A DNA stretch of 64,000 nt from Leptothoe spongobia TAU-MAC 1115. Lineage in GTDB: Bacteria > Cyanobacteriota > Cyanobacteriia > Phormidesmidales > Phormidesmidaceae. The translations under genes were made by a program, and so were the position numbers. The DNA is taken from contig NZ_JADOES010000006.1 in NCBI RefSeq assembly GCF_018739885.1, positions 62,001 to 126,000 on the forward strand, given 5' to 3'. Positions 1 to 9,016 of this stretch are shown here, piece after piece (the first letter of the stretch is position 1; each line of letters starts with the position of its first letter). A model generated the notes under the pieces. It saw only the letters and a program-made list of their open reading frames with translations, had not been told where the DNA came from and did not search any database.

Positions 1-572
1 ATTCTAAAGCTCGCCAGATTCGTAGTCATGTGGGATTCATCTTTCAGCAGTTCAATTTGGTCAACCGACTGACGGCCTTAGAAAATGTGCTGGTAGGGAA
101 TCTGTCCCAGGTATCGATGCTACGTTCTTTGGTGCACAACTTTACCAAGTCAGAGAAGGTGAGGGCCTTGGCGGCTTTGGAGCGGGTGGGTATCTTAAAT
201 CAAGCTCACAAACGGGCGTCGGCATTGTCAGGTGGCCAACAGCAGCGAGTGGCTATTGCCCGCTGTCTGATGCAGGGAGCCAAAATAATTCTGGCGGATG
301 AGCCCATTGCCTCCTTAGATCCAGATTCTGCCCGCAAGGTGATGGAATTGTTGACCAGTTTAAATGCAGAGCAAGGCATTACGGTGGTGACCTCGTTGCA
401 CCAGGTACAGGTGGTACAGCGATACTTCAAGCGTTCTATAGCGCTGCGTCAGGGGGTAGTTTGTTTTGACGGATTTACGGTTGACTTGGATGCGGATCGT
501 CTCAACAGCATCTATGGATCAGCCGTTGAAGAGCTGGTAATGAGGGGTCACAGTGAGATGTTTGCAAGCTAA
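1..572 (+). CDS. phnC: PhnC-type ABC transporter ATPase (5' truncated by window)
   Basis: ATPase of a phosphonate/phosphite importer, on the cytoplasmic side. The open frame reaches the left edge (first full codon at base 3), so the Walker A part is outside the window and the GTG at 30 is internal. Counting from that GTG, the Q-loop FQQFNL is at residues 5-10, the signature ALSGGQQQRVAIARC at about 65-79 and Walker B KIILADEP at about 85-92, followed by the D-loop SLD. The family call rests mainly on the neighbours: a PhnD-type binding protein starts 71 bases after this stop and a PhnE-type permease follows. Substrate (phosphonate or phosphite) cannot be told from sequence. Confidence 0.88.
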   Translation, partial: SKARQIRSHVGFIFQQFNLVNRLTALENVLVGNLSQVSMLRSLVHNFTKSEKVRALAALERVGILNQAHKRASALSGGQQQRVAIARCLMQGAKIILADEPIASLDPDSARKVMELLTSLNAEQGITVVTSLHQVQVVQRYFKRSIALRQGVVCFDGFTVDLDADRLNSIYGSAVEELVMRGHSEMFAS

Positions 573-643
573 TGGCCTCTCATTACCTGGGGTCTCCCAC
601 ACACGGTTACACAAACACGGATAGGATCAAAGGAACAATAATT

Positions 644-1711
644 ATGTCTATTTCCTCCTTGCGTCGATTTGCATCTTTGCTAGCGGCTTCCAGCCTGATG
701 ATCAGCACTCTGGCTGCCTGTAGCAGTGCCGGTGATGTTGTTGATACAGCGACTGATGCAGTAGACGATGCGGCTAGTTCTGTAACTGCAGGTGGCACCT
801 GTGCTGCTGATATTAAAGAAATTGAATTTGGTATTATTTCCACTGAGTCTGCTGATAACCTGAAGCCTCAATGGGAGCCTCTATTGGCTGATATGTCTGA
901 AGCTGTTGGTCGTCCTGTAAAGGGTTTCTACGCCACTGACTATGCCGGTGTAATCGAAGGTATGGGGGCTGGCAAAGTGCAGGTTGCTTGGTACGGTGGG
1001 AAGTCCTACATTGAAGCAGCTGAGCGTTCTGAAGCGGAAGCGTTTGTTCAGACTGTGGCTCTTGATGGTTCCAAAGGTTACTATTCTCACCTGATCACTA
1101 ACAAGGAGAACCCCATCGTTGGTGAGATTGATTTAGAAAAGGGCAATGGTGACAAGTATGTTGTTGAGAATGCTGCTGACTTGACGTTTGCATTCAATGA
1201 CCCAAACTCTACATCTGGTTTCTTGGTCCCCACTTACTACGTGTTTGCTCAGCAAGGGGCTAATGCCGACAAGATATTTAGTGAGCTTATCTTTGCTGGT
1301 AGTCATGAGGCTACTGCCTTAGCTGTGTCTGAGAACCAGGTAGACATTGCTACTAACAACAATGAAAACCTGGCTCGGTTGGAAGAGACTGCTCCCGATG
1401 CCCTTGAAAAGATTCAGATCATCTGGACTTCTCCTGTAATTCCTAGCGATCCTCTCGCCTATCGTAAAGATCTACCTGACTGTCTCAAAGATTCCATCAA
1501 GGACTTCTTTATCGGTTATGACAACACAGAGGTTCTCGAAGGTCTGCAGTGGACTGGCCTAGATGAAGCTAAGGATTCAGACTGGAACACCATTCGTGAA
1601 TTGCAAATTGCTAAGGACCTACTGGAGGTTCAAAATGATGAGAACCTCAGTGATGGCGATAAGCAAACTAAGCTAGACGAGCTTAACAAGAAGCTTGATG
1701 CGTTGAAGTAA
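644..1711 (+). CDS. phnD: PhnD-type phosphonate/phosphite-binding lipoprotein
   Basis: Substrate-binding component of the phn importer, lipid-anchored outside the cytoplasmic membrane. A frame is open from 572, but the ATG at 644 is the better start: it has an AAAGGA Shine-Dalgarno nine bases upstream and begins a lipoprotein signal peptide (basic n-region, hydrophobic core, lipobox LAAC with Cys26). The mature part has the PhnD/phosphate-phosphonate binding fold pattern: EIEFGIISTES near the start, GKVQVAWYGGKSYIEA, then FNDPNSTSGFLVPTYY. 355 residues, normal for the family. It lies between phnC and phnE. An intrinsic terminator follows the stop and would keep expression of this gene above that of the permease. 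Confidence 0.9.
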   Translation: MSISSLRRFASLLAASSLMISTLAACSSAGDVVDTATDAVDDAASSVTAGGTCAADIKEIEFGIISTESADNLKPQWEPLLADMSEAVGRPVKGFYATDYAGVIEGMGAGKVQVAWYGGKSYIEAAERSEAEAFVQTVALDGSKGYYSHLITNKENPIVGEIDLEKGNGDKYVVENAADLTFAFNDPNSTSGFLVPTYYVFAQQGANADKIFSELIFAGSHEATALAVSENQVDIATNNNENLARLEETAPDALEKIQIIWTSPVIPSDPLAYRKDLPDCLKDSIKDFFIGYDNTEVLEGLQWTGLDEAKDSDWNTIRELQIAKDLLEVQNDENLSDGDKQTKLDELNKKLDALK

Positions 1712-1736
1712 GTTCTCACTCACCTAAAATGTGCAG

Positions 1737-1770
1737 CACAGGCAGCCTTCGGGCTGCCCGTGTTTTTTTT
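1737..1770 (+). terminator. Intrinsic terminator/attenuator between phnD and phnE
   Basis: A 7-bp GC-rich stem (GGCAGCC / GGCTGCC) with a TTCG tetraloop at 1741-1758, extendable by CAC/GTG across one mismatch, then eight T residues. It lies inside the operon, after the binding-protein gene and before the permease gene, so it should act as a partial terminator. Confidence 0.85.
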
Positions 1771-1798
1771 ACTTTTTTATCTAACGCTTTTTTTCATT

Positions 1799-2638
1799 AT
1801 GGCTAAGTCGGTTGTTTCTTCCCAAACCTACGATGATGGTGTTGTTTCAGCTGAGGTTATGCGGGTGCTGGCCGAGGAAAAAAAGCTAGTCACGCCCATG
1901 CGGATTGTGTGGTTGCTGGTTGCGATCGCAGTCCTCGTCTACGCAGGTCAAAAAAGTGACCTCAGCTTTGTGGAGCTACTTCAAGGTGCTGGCAATATGG
2001 TGGAATACATTAGCCGTTATTTCCCGCCTGACTTTACCGACTGGAAGTTTTATCTGTCCGATATTCTAGAAACCATTGGCATGGGTCTCTGGGGGACCTT
2101 AGTGGCTGCTATTGTGGCAGTGCCCCTATCAGTGTTCGCCGCAGAGAATGTTGCCCCGGCCTGGATGGTTTTTCTCACCCGCCGTTTTTTGGACGCCATG
2201 CGGGCGATTAATGAAGTGGTATTTGCTCTGATTTTTGTAGTAGCGGTGGGCTTAGGCCCTTTTGCCGGGGTATTAGCCCTATTTGTGCATACGACAGGCA
2301 CTTTAGGTAAGTTGTTTTCTGAAGCCATTGAAGCCATTGATCCTGGTCCCGTAGAAGGGATCCGAGCCACCGGGGCATCCAAACTACAGGAGATTATTTT
2401 TGGTGTGATTCCCCAGGTGATTCCCCTGTGGACCTCATTTACCCTTTATCGATTTGAAGCCAATGTTCGGGCTGCATCTGTGCTAGGTATCGTTGGCGCA
2501 GGTGGTATTGGTGTCTCTCTCTATCAAAGTTTTCGTGCGTTCAAATATGGCAAAGTTTCTGCCATTCTGATTATTCTGATTTTAGCAGTGGGGCTCATCG
2601 ATACCGCTTCATCCAAGATTCGTCAGCGATTGATTTAG
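1799..2638 (+). CDS. phnE: PhnE-type phosphonate/phosphite ABC permease
   Basis: Inner-membrane permease of the phn importer. The frame is open from a GTG at 1760 inside the terminator T-run; the ATG at 1799 (protein MAKSVVSS) gives 279 residues, usual for PhnE. Hydrophobic segments lie around residues 38-50, 90-120, 140-175 and 255-272. The cytoplasmic EAA loop that docks with the ATPase is seen as EGIRATGASKLQEIIFGVIP. No clear Shine-Dalgarno precedes the ATG. This is the last gene of the operon: a terminator follows at 2741. Confidence 0.88.
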   Translation: MAKSVVSSQTYDDGVVSAEVMRVLAEEKKLVTPMRIVWLLVAIAVLVYAGQKSDLSFVELLQGAGNMVEYISRYFPPDFTDWKFYLSDILETIGMGLWGTLVAAIVAVPLSVFAAENVAPAWMVFLTRRFLDAMRAINEVVFALIFVVAVGLGPFAGVLALFVHTTGTLGKLFSEAIEAIDPGPVEGIRATGASKLQEIIFGVIPQVIPLWTSFTLYRFEANVRAASVLGIVGAGGIGVSLYQSFRAFKYGKVSAILIILILAVGLIDTASSKIRQRLI

Positions 2639-2740
2639 TCGATCCCTCCCAGTTAAAAATGGCTGTGCTATTTGCAGATAGCTATCGTATTGCCAATATT
2701 TAGACAACTTTTAGGGCTGAAAAACCTGCCAGAAAAAGCC

Positions 2741-2780
2741 AAAGATGATCCCCGGCTGTCATCACGGGAATCATCTTTTT
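2741..2780 (+). terminator. Intrinsic terminator after phnE
   Basis: A 14-bp stem with one mismatch pairs 2741-2754 (AAAGATGATCCCCG) with 2765-2778, over a 10-base loop, and ends in TTTTT. It closes the phn operon. A 60-codon frame across this stretch has no other support. Confidence 0.8.
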
Positions 2781-2892
2781 GTATATGGAGTTCATCGAAC
2801 TTGAGAACAATTGGAGCACAAGCGTTTAAAACGTATCCCCTGTTTGCACTATAGGGTACTTGGGATAGTTGATGTAGGCAGCTGAGTTGGCC

Positions 2893-3426
2893 CTAGGCCT
2901 GGTTACTTTGCAGCTGCTTACGTTTGCGGATAGCAGCAACACCCATGCCAACTAGACCAGGTAAGAGCGCAGGACTAGGAACTGCAGTGGGGGGAGTGCC
3001 GCCATCAGGAATACCAGGAGTACCAGGAGTGCCAGGAGTGCCGGGAATCCCAGGCGTGTCAGTAGGAAGCTTCACAATGGACTTGCCTAGAACAACTGTT
3101 GGCTCTCCATCATCACCAGTAGTATCTAATCCTTCTGCAATCATCCATATGAGAAGTGCCAGGGGAATACCGTATAGCCAATTACTACCCGTACTGCCTA
3201 CCTGGGTTCCCTGGGACAGCAAACTAGGAGAGTTTGATCCAAAAGAAGATTGGCCATAACCAGTTGATGGAGTATTGAAAGACGAAAGAGAATTTAATGT
3301 AGGTGAGCTATAAAAGCTACTGCTACTAGACCGAATGCTAAATGCTTGAGCAGGCTCAACTGCCGAAATTAGTGATGCGAAAACAGCACCAAAAGCAACA
3401 CAGGAAATTCTTTTGAACATAATCAT
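2893..3426 (-). CDS. PEP-CTERM (PTPA-type) surface protein with collagen-like repeat
   Basis: Probable exported, exosortase-sorted protein of 177 residues. The N-terminus is a signal peptide ending in AQAF. A Ser-rich stretch follows (about 30-75), then a hydrophobic segment WLYGIPLALLIWMIAEGL near 84-101. A short collagen-like run GIPGTPGTPGTPGIP comes next. The C-terminus carries the sorting signal: PSPALLPGLVGMG, a hydrophobic helix and the basic tail RKRK. The motif is the PTPA/PSPA variant common in cyanobacteria. An exosortase lies 5 kb away (8087-9016). The collagen-like part is a 9-base tandem repeat at about 3009-3055. The function of the mature protein is unknown. Confidence 0.8.
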   Translation of the reverse strand: MIMFKRISCVAFGAVFASLISAVEPAQAFSIRSSSSSFYSSPTLNSLSSFNTPSTGYGQSSFGSNSPSLLSQGTQVGSTGSNWLYGIPLALLIWMIAEGLDTTGDDGEPTVVLGKSIVKLPTDTPGIPGTPGTPGTPGIPDGGTPPTAVPSPALLPGLVGMGVAAIRKRKQLQSNQA

Positions 3427-4150
3427 CTAAGCAAAGAAGAACAACAAAACCACAAGATTTCTAAGACTCATAGATGGCAGACGACTTTAGAATCAAAACC
3501 TAGTAGAGGCTACACGTCAGAGGATTGCAATTTCTTAAAGTGGGATAGATACTGTGATTACTCAAACACTTTTCAGTCTCTATTGCTTTATTCGAAAAAT
3601 TGCATAAGTTTCAGAAGGATAAGAATCAAAGTGTCTTTTCATCATTAAAACTTGACATGCTGCTAGCCATATTAGGTATCAATATTTAGATAGCTTAAGC
3701 TTTTCCCTTAAAGAGCACTTTATGAGTAGCCATATCGATAAATGATTGGAATAAAGATCTATCGATGAGCCATTAGCGTTACCCCGAGACTTACCTAAAT
3801 GCAGTTTGATGTCTTAGCACTGTATAACAGATGGTTTTGTTCATTCGAAAGTATTAATGTGGTTTGTTTAAGCGATCTTTATTTTATTTGATTTATTGCC
3901 GCTAATTCCTTGTTATAGGCCTTATCCCCTTTAGATTCAGGTTGAATTCTCATTATTTCAAATTTATGCCATTAAACTCATCATCTTGCTTATTTAATTA
4001 GATTTTATCAGCTTTTTAGCTGATAAGAATTTGTTTTCTGACGCTAAAATGAAGCCTAAAGAACATACTAGGGGTGTGGTAAGCTGTTGGCTCTATGATG
4101 TTCTTACCATGGGCGAAAAGTTGTGATATCGGCATCATATGAAAACTAGT
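3427..4150. other. AT-rich intergenic region, no gene seen
   Basis: No convincing reading frame on either strand. It contains divergent upstream sequence of the PEP-CTERM gene and the downstream side of the 4251-5408 gene. A 7-bp inverted repeat (TGGTAAG at 4077, CTTACCA at 4113) is the only notable structure. Confidence 0.5.
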
Positions 4151-4195
4151 AAAAAGGAGAACGATGTCTCTTACCACATAGAGACATCGTTCTCC
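4151..4195 (-). terminator. Strong intrinsic terminator for the 4251-5408 gene
   Basis: A perfect 16-bp stem pairs 4156-4171 with 4180-4195 over an 8-base loop. On the minus strand it is followed by TTTTT (4155-4151), 55 bases past the stop of the upstream minus-strand gene. Confidence 0.88.
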
Positions 4196-4250
4196 TCGAA
4201 AGATATAGGTTAGAGTTCTCAGCTAAAAATGAGATCAGGCACACTACGGC

Positions 4251-5408
4251 TTAGGTCAGTTCGCTTTGTAATGCTTGGCGTTTAGCTACATATTGTTGTA
4301 AAACCTGGTTGTGACCATCTAGCTGACGTTGCATTGTGGCATACTGTCTCAAGAGACTGGCTAGCTCAGTACGACGTTCAGTAAGTTTTGCCTCAATTTG
4401 GTTTAGGGTGCTTTGCTCCATAACCAGCATTTGATGCTGATGAGACAAGTCTACTAACTCTTGTAGAGGAGCTTGATAGCTAACCTCTTGCCAAATGGGA
4501 TCAGATGATTCCTGGCTGGCTACATACATATAGCTTGCCAATGCATTTTGGGCTATCTGTCGCAGCTGACTTTCAATCTGATAATAAACTGCGTACAGTT
4601 CACCTAGCTGAGTGGTGTTGATTTCAGGATTGCTAAACTCATTAGCAATGTCGTTCTCTAATATCTGGAGCTGTTGCAAATATCCCTGATAGTCGGCATC
4701 TGCTTGTAACAGACCAGTGATGTGGCTAACTTCATCAGATTCCAGGGCCAGAACAGAAGTTACATTGGAGAATTTTTGTTCGAGCTGTTGCGATCGCACT
4801 GTTAGCTCAGCCTGTCTACGAGATAAATCACTGCTGCGATAAGCCAAAACAGTCCGATGTTTCTGTAGATTTTGAGTTGTATGCTTTGACTGGAACAGCT
4901 GCATTTCTGTCCTGAGCTGACGGACCTGATCCTGGAGGTCAGGCAATTGTTGATCGATAAACTCCAGACCTTTGCAGGTACTGTCTTTGCAAGTACTATC
5001 GCGGTCAGCCGAACTAAACGCTGCATTAGTCTGAGCCTGGGGCGTCACAATGGGTGGTGTCGATACTTTAGTCTCACCATCAGATTCCGCTTGCTTAGTA
5101 ATCGTATCTGTAGTGTTTGAGGCAGTTGTATCGGTCTGCCCCCAGAAACCCGCTTCGGTATATTGCATAAGGGCACCGGCAGAGCAAACGACCGTTGCAC
5201 CAAGAGCCAAGGCCGTATGATATTGCCATGCCGTAGACGATTGAGATGGTATAGACAGGTCATCTGTCCAATATCCTAATTTGGAAGCAAGGGTTTGGGG
5301 GGAGCGATAATCTTCTTGATGTTGGTAGAGCGGTTGGTCATCCTGGGGATCGGCCAATAGCCATTGCCAGGACTGGATAGAATCAGCAATTTTATACGAA
5401 GAAGTCAT
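4251..5408 (-). CDS. Unknown coiled-coil membrane protein
   Basis: 385 residues; family not recognised. The first 60 residues are polar, with several tryptophans. One hydrophobic segment follows (YHTALALGATVVCSAGALMQY, about 63-83), then a Thr/Ser-rich linker containing a duplicated DSTCKDSTCK. From about 130 to the end the protein is Gln/Leu/Glu-rich with heptad character, interrupted by a helix-poor part near 240-300, so a long coiled coil is likely. The general shape (single membrane anchor plus coiled coil) recalls chain-length or septum proteins, but no motif supports either. It is monocistronic, with its own terminator. Confidence 0.6.
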   Translation of the reverse strand: MTSSYKIADSIQSWQWLLADPQDDQPLYQHQEDYRSPQTLASKLGYWTDDLSIPSQSSTAWQYHTALALGATVVCSAGALMQYTEAGFWGQTDTTASNTTDTITKQAESDGETKVSTPPIVTPQAQTNAAFSSADRDSTCKDSTCKGLEFIDQQLPDLQDQVRQLRTEMQLFQSKHTTQNLQKHRTVLAYRSSDLSRRQAELTVRSQQLEQKFSNVTSVLALESDEVSHITGLLQADADYQGYLQQLQILENDIANEFSNPEINTTQLGELYAVYYQIESQLRQIAQNALASYMYVASQESSDPIWQEVSYQAPLQELVDLSHQHQMLVMEQSTLNQIEAKLTERRTELASLLRQYATMQRQLDGHNQVLQQYVAKRQALQSELT

Positions 5409-5955
5409 ACCAACGAAGACAGAAATAACGTGACTTGGCTTATAGACTTCTACAGAGATTTTAGAAAATGTCCGGGTATTTATACTAAATAAAAGCCATG
5501 GGACAAATCAACTGTAGGTAAAATGCGGGTATAAATACTCTATAAATATCAGACAACTGACGTTACAGGCCACATCTTAGGACTTGGATAACTTTCGGCA
5601 CTCTTGCTCAGCTAGTTTGTCCTGAGTGGAGGCATAAATGCTGTAAATCGTGGCATTTAATCCTTATAAAGCTATTCTGCAGATTAATTCCTAATAGGAT
5701 CAGCCATCCCAAAAATATAAGCATCTGATGAAGTTAATAAAGCTTGTGTAAACCGAGCCTTTTCTTTCCAGATACTGCTGGTGTTGCCAGCAATAATAGA
5801 ACAAATCGAATACGAAATTATAGTACGCAACAAGTTATTCGCTGATTGGATACACTGCAGGTTTCTGTGATTTTTAAGTCCTTAGATTGAGACAGTAGCC
5901 CATTGTTTTTAAAAGGGTACAGATACCTATCTTTGATCTCAATAACTTTTGCGTT
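5409..5955. other. Divergent intergenic region with an inverted-repeat pair
   Basis: Region between two divergent genes, so promoters for both are expected. GTATTTATAC at 5476-5485 and its exact reverse complement GTATAAATAC at 5529-5538 are both preceded by GG, 43 bases apart. This could be an operator pair for the minus-strand gene starting at 5408. No coding frame is seen. Confidence 0.4.
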
Positions 5956-6615
5956 ATGCGACTCTCCACATACTCTCCTACCTCTTTACAGGTAGTTGCT
6001 CTTTCGACACATTGTTCTGTCTATAGCAAGCGTAAGCGATGCATAGACATACTTGGTGCGTTGTTGGGACTATCAATTACCTCGATCTTATTTTTTCCCA
6101 TTGTATTGGCCATCAAGTTAGATACACCTGGTCCTATCTTTTACACACAGCAACGCTGTGGTCTAAAAGGTAAGAGGTTTAGAATCTTGAAATTTCGTTC
6201 TATGGTCACCAATGCTGAACAGATAAAGCACTTGGTAAAGAACGAAGCCGATGGGCACATTTTCAAAAATCGAAACGATCCCAGAATCACTCGAGTAGGA
6301 CAGTTTTTAAGAAAAACTAGTCTAGATGAGTTACCACAGTTTTTTAACGTATTACAGGGAGACATGAGCCTGGTTGGGACTCGTCCTCCCACCTCAGATG
6401 AGGTAGAGCAATACTCTAGCTTTCACTTTCAGCGTTTGAACATCAAACCAGGCATGACTGGAGAATGGCAGGTATACGGACGTTCCAATGTAGAAAATTT
6501 TGATGAAATTGTGCGGATGGATCTGAACTATCAACGAAAGTGGTCAGTAGGCTATGACCTTTTGCTGCTTTTGAAAACCATCTTTGTTGTTGTGGGTAAG
6601 CGGGGGGCTTATTAG
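5956..6615 (+). CDS. Priming sugar-phosphate transferase (bacterial sugar transferase family)
   Basis: Monotopic phosphoglycosyl transferase (Pfam Bac_transf type). It moves a sugar-1-phosphate from UDP-sugar to undecaprenyl phosphate, the first step of exopolysaccharide assembly. 219 residues, so it is the short form without the multi-TM N-terminus of WbaP/WcaJ. KRCIDI at 27-32 leads into the re-entrant hydrophobic helix (about 32-54). Then come GPIFYTQQRCG (59-69), KFRSM (79-83), the catalytic Asp-Glu pair in SLDELPQFFN (D124, E125), SLVGTRPP (138-145) and the C-terminal KPGMTGEWQV. It probably primes the polymer made by the locus at 17-45 kb, although it is 11 kb away. Confidence 0.88.
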   Translation: MRLSTYSPTSLQVVALSTHCSVYSKRKRCIDILGALLGLSITSILFFPIVLAIKLDTPGPIFYTQQRCGLKGKRFRILKFRSMVTNAEQIKHLVKNEADGHIFKNRNDPRITRVGQFLRKTSLDELPQFFNVLQGDMSLVGTRPPTSDEVEQYSSFHFQRLNIKPGMTGEWQVYGRSNVENFDEIVRMDLNYQRKWSVGYDLLLLLKTIFVVVGKRGAY

Positions 6616-6746
6616 CACCAAAGCTATAGAATCTATACCTAACGGGTAATAGCTTGACAGACTTACCCAATTAACAATATGTATGTTTCCCTGAAAAATA
6701 ACTGCCAAAAAGTTTGTCTACATAGTTGTCATCTATCCTCTTTATT

Positions 6747-7373
6747 ATGACAAGTCTTCCTCGACCGTTTCCTTCTAAAGCTGCTCAGTCTGCCCCTAGC
6801 TATAGTAGTCCTTCTGCAGGTCAGAATATTTGCTTGATTGTTGGACTTACCTGCCTATTTGGTTTTCTAGTGGATACGTTGGTATTAGGGACACCTCCTG
6901 CTCCCTTCTCTTTAGAGTGGCGGGTAAATTTATTACAGCAGATTGGCGATCGCAGTATCATTCTACTGTTTTCCGCTGCTTTATTGATGTATGCGTTTCT
7001 TAACCAGCGTCAGCTAAAGCGTTTGTTAGGATTTGTTTGCTTGGTATTAGGCGTAGCCTTTATGCTCTCCTGCATTTTGGTTATTCGTGACAGCCTGATT
7101 TTACAAAGTGAGACGTTGCAAAATATCAGTAATCAGGAGCAGCAGGCTCAATCCCAAATCAAAGAAGCCAGAGAGGGTAGTGTAGATTTACCAGAATCAG
7201 TTACTCCCGAACAATTGAAGCAAGCGTCTCAGCAACTCTCTAGTCAAGCCTCAACCCTTAAGCAGAATGCTCGTCAGGGTATTACAAAAGCAGGTGTAGC
7301 GAGTATGGGAAATCTAATTGCAGTTGGTTTTGGAATGCTGGGGCTTGGTCGGCTAGGGATCAAACGAATATAA
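6747..7373 (+). CDS. HpsJ-family membrane protein
   Basis: Resembles the cyanobacterial HpsJ family, linked to hormogonium polysaccharide and motility. The diagnostic part is FSLEWRVNLLQQIGDRSIILL. A TTG at 6726 would add seven residues; the ATG at 6747 (MTSLPRPF) is preferred, giving 208 residues. There are three hydrophobic segments near the N-terminal half (QNICLIVGLTCLFGFLV, ILLFSAALLMYAFL, LGFVCLVLGVAFMLSCILV), then a Gln-rich coiled coil and a final hydrophobic segment (GNLIAVGFGMLGLG). It follows the priming transferase on the same strand, 131 bases later, which supports a role in polysaccharide secretion. Confidence 0.7.
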   Translation: MTSLPRPFPSKAAQSAPSYSSPSAGQNICLIVGLTCLFGFLVDTLVLGTPPAPFSLEWRVNLLQQIGDRSIILLFSAALLMYAFLNQRQLKRLLGFVCLVLGVAFMLSCILVIRDSLILQSETLQNISNQEQQAQSQIKEAREGSVDLPESVTPEQLKQASQQLSSQASTLKQNARQGITKAGVASMGNLIAVGFGMLGLGRLGIKRI

Positions 7374-7423
7374 ATAAATTTCGATTATTCGACTGATTGT
7401 CTTAGAAAACACAACGCGATACA

Positions 7424-7467
7424 AACCCAACAGCCTCCACATTGTTTAATGTGGAGGCTGTTGGGTT
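7424..7467 (+). terminator. 20-bp perfect hairpin downstream of the HpsJ-like gene
   Basis: A perfect 20-bp stem (7424-7443 with 7448-7467) with a GTTT loop, 50 bases after the stop. There is no U-tract on either side, so it is either a terminator of unusual form or a copy of a dispersed palindromic repeat. Confidence 0.6.
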
Positions 7468-8086
7468 GATGCTATCAATCTAGACAGGGTCTGCACACGG
7501 ATGGTGTCTCTAGTAATCTCTAGTGAGTTAATCACTAATTGTGAACGTTTTTTCACTCAGCCAAGAGAGAGAGCATGACTCTTTATGTTGCGCTAACAAA
7601 AGTGTCACCTATAGGCTATATATGAGCTTCATAAGTTAGAGCATATGACTAAGAGAGCTTACAGAGCCTCTTTTTTACGGTCTTGTATATGTGTTTCATA
7701 CTCAACTCGACATAGACAAGATTTCTCCCTGTCACTTGTGCGATTCTGACAGACACTTCTAAGTTAAACGGAAAGTGAATAAATTAGCTCGAGAAGGCTA
7801 GAGCTAATTGTTTACGATTTCACCCGCTTTGGTGAGCCCTTGATTGACAAGGCACCATCGAATCTTACTGCTGATGGTATCACGACCAATGTCAATCGAC
7901 TGATTATACATTTAAGGATTTATCTTTTCTTTCTAATGACTTTTCCCCGGAGCAGATGGCATATTTTTAGTAAATTAATAAGTCGAGTGCTGCGTCTAAG
8001 AAGATTTTCCTATTAGACATAGAAGGAAAGATATTCAAGTTCTCTAAATTTGCTTAGGACGTTATCTAGATCTATATCTAAGACAG
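7468..8086. other. Intergenic region, no gene seen
   Basis: About 620 bases without a supported frame on either strand. It presumably carries the promoter of the exosortase gene; no clear sigma-70 boxes could be picked with confidence. Confidence 0.4.
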
Positions 8087-9016
8087 ATGAATATTATGCA
8101 CTTTATACGGCAGCTTAGCCAGCAATGTCTTGAGTGGCTACGAGTTCAAATAGAGACTCATCATGGTCGAATCGTTTTACTGGGTCTTGTAATTGGCCTA
8201 CTATATTTTCCCTTATGGATTCATGATTTAGTAATTCGCTCCATTAGCGGTTCTACCGGGTTGGTTCTTATCTCCTGTGCTGCTCTAATGGGATTGATTC
8301 CCTTATGGCAAAAACGCCAGGAGCTAAAACAGCTAGTTGCTTCTGAAGAAGATCGGATTATTGGTCATCTGATCATATTGGGAAGTGTGGTCATGTTCCC
8401 ATTTTTTCGGGTAGACATGTGGGCTCAGGCATTAATTTGGCTGTTTATTATGGGTGGGATCACCCTAAGCACCTGGGGCACTACATTCTTTGTTAAGTAT
8501 CCACTGACCACATTACTCATTCCCATGACGGTCTACACTCGTCCTGGGATTATTGCCCAAGGAACCTGGCGTTTTCTCATGCCGGAGAACTTCCTAGAAA
8601 ATATTATGGCGGCTGCAAGTACGCAAGTTTTGCAGTGGATTGGTCAGCCTGCTATTGCTCAAGGACGATTTATTACCATGCCTACTGGCGGTGCAGTAGA
8701 AGTTGCCTGGCGCTGTAATGGTTTTAATATGGCAGTGGCTATGGCCGTAACAGGTTTGCTGCTGGGAATCTTTTTCAAACGTACACGATTACAGATTGCG
8801 CGCCTGATACTAGTGGGTGCCGCTGTTGGTTTAGTATTTAATGTGCCAAGGATTATGCTGATGGCACTAGCCCATGCCTATTGGGGCGAATGGTGGTTTG
8901 ACTTTTGGCATGGTTCCTGGGGTGCACAGATCTTTGTAGGTGTGCTGTTTACGGTCTACTACTACACAGCAATGGCAATGGTAGATCGGCAAAAACGCAG
9001 CCTCAAGAAAGTTTAG
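8087..9016 (+). CDS. Exosortase (cyanobacterial type)
   Basis: Multi-pass membrane transpeptidase that processes proteins with PEP-CTERM-type tails; families of this enzyme are tied to exopolysaccharide loci. 309 residues with about eight hydrophobic segments. The three conserved catalytic-site residues are visible: Cys210 in VEVAWRCNGFN, Arg255 in FNVPRIMLM and His275 in DFWHGSWG. The start could be Met1 or Met4. The nearby PSPA-type PEP-CTERM protein at 2893-3426 is a plausible substrate. No EpsI-like partner gene follows; instead a MITE-like element touches the stop codon. Subclass (cyanoexosortase A, B or C) was not determined. Confidence 0.85.
   Translation: MNIMHFIRQLSQQCLEWLRVQIETHHGRIVLLGLVIGLLYFPLWIHDLVIRSISGSTGLVLISCAALMGLIPLWQKRQELKQLVASEEDRIIGHLIILGSVVMFPFFRVDMWAQALIWLFIMGGITLSTWGTTFFVKYPLTTLLIPMTVYTRPGIIAQGTWRFLMPENFLENIMAAASTQVLQWIGQPAIAQGRFITMPTGGAVEVAWRCNGFNMAVAMAVTGLLLGIFFKRTRLQIARLILVGAAVGLVFNVPRIMLMALAHAYWGEWWFDFWHGSWGAQIFVGVLFTVYYYTAMAMVDRQKRSLKKV

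Noticed and set aside
2672..2854. 60-codon frame after phnE
   Set aside because: It spans the phn terminator hairpin, has no ribosome site and resembles no family.
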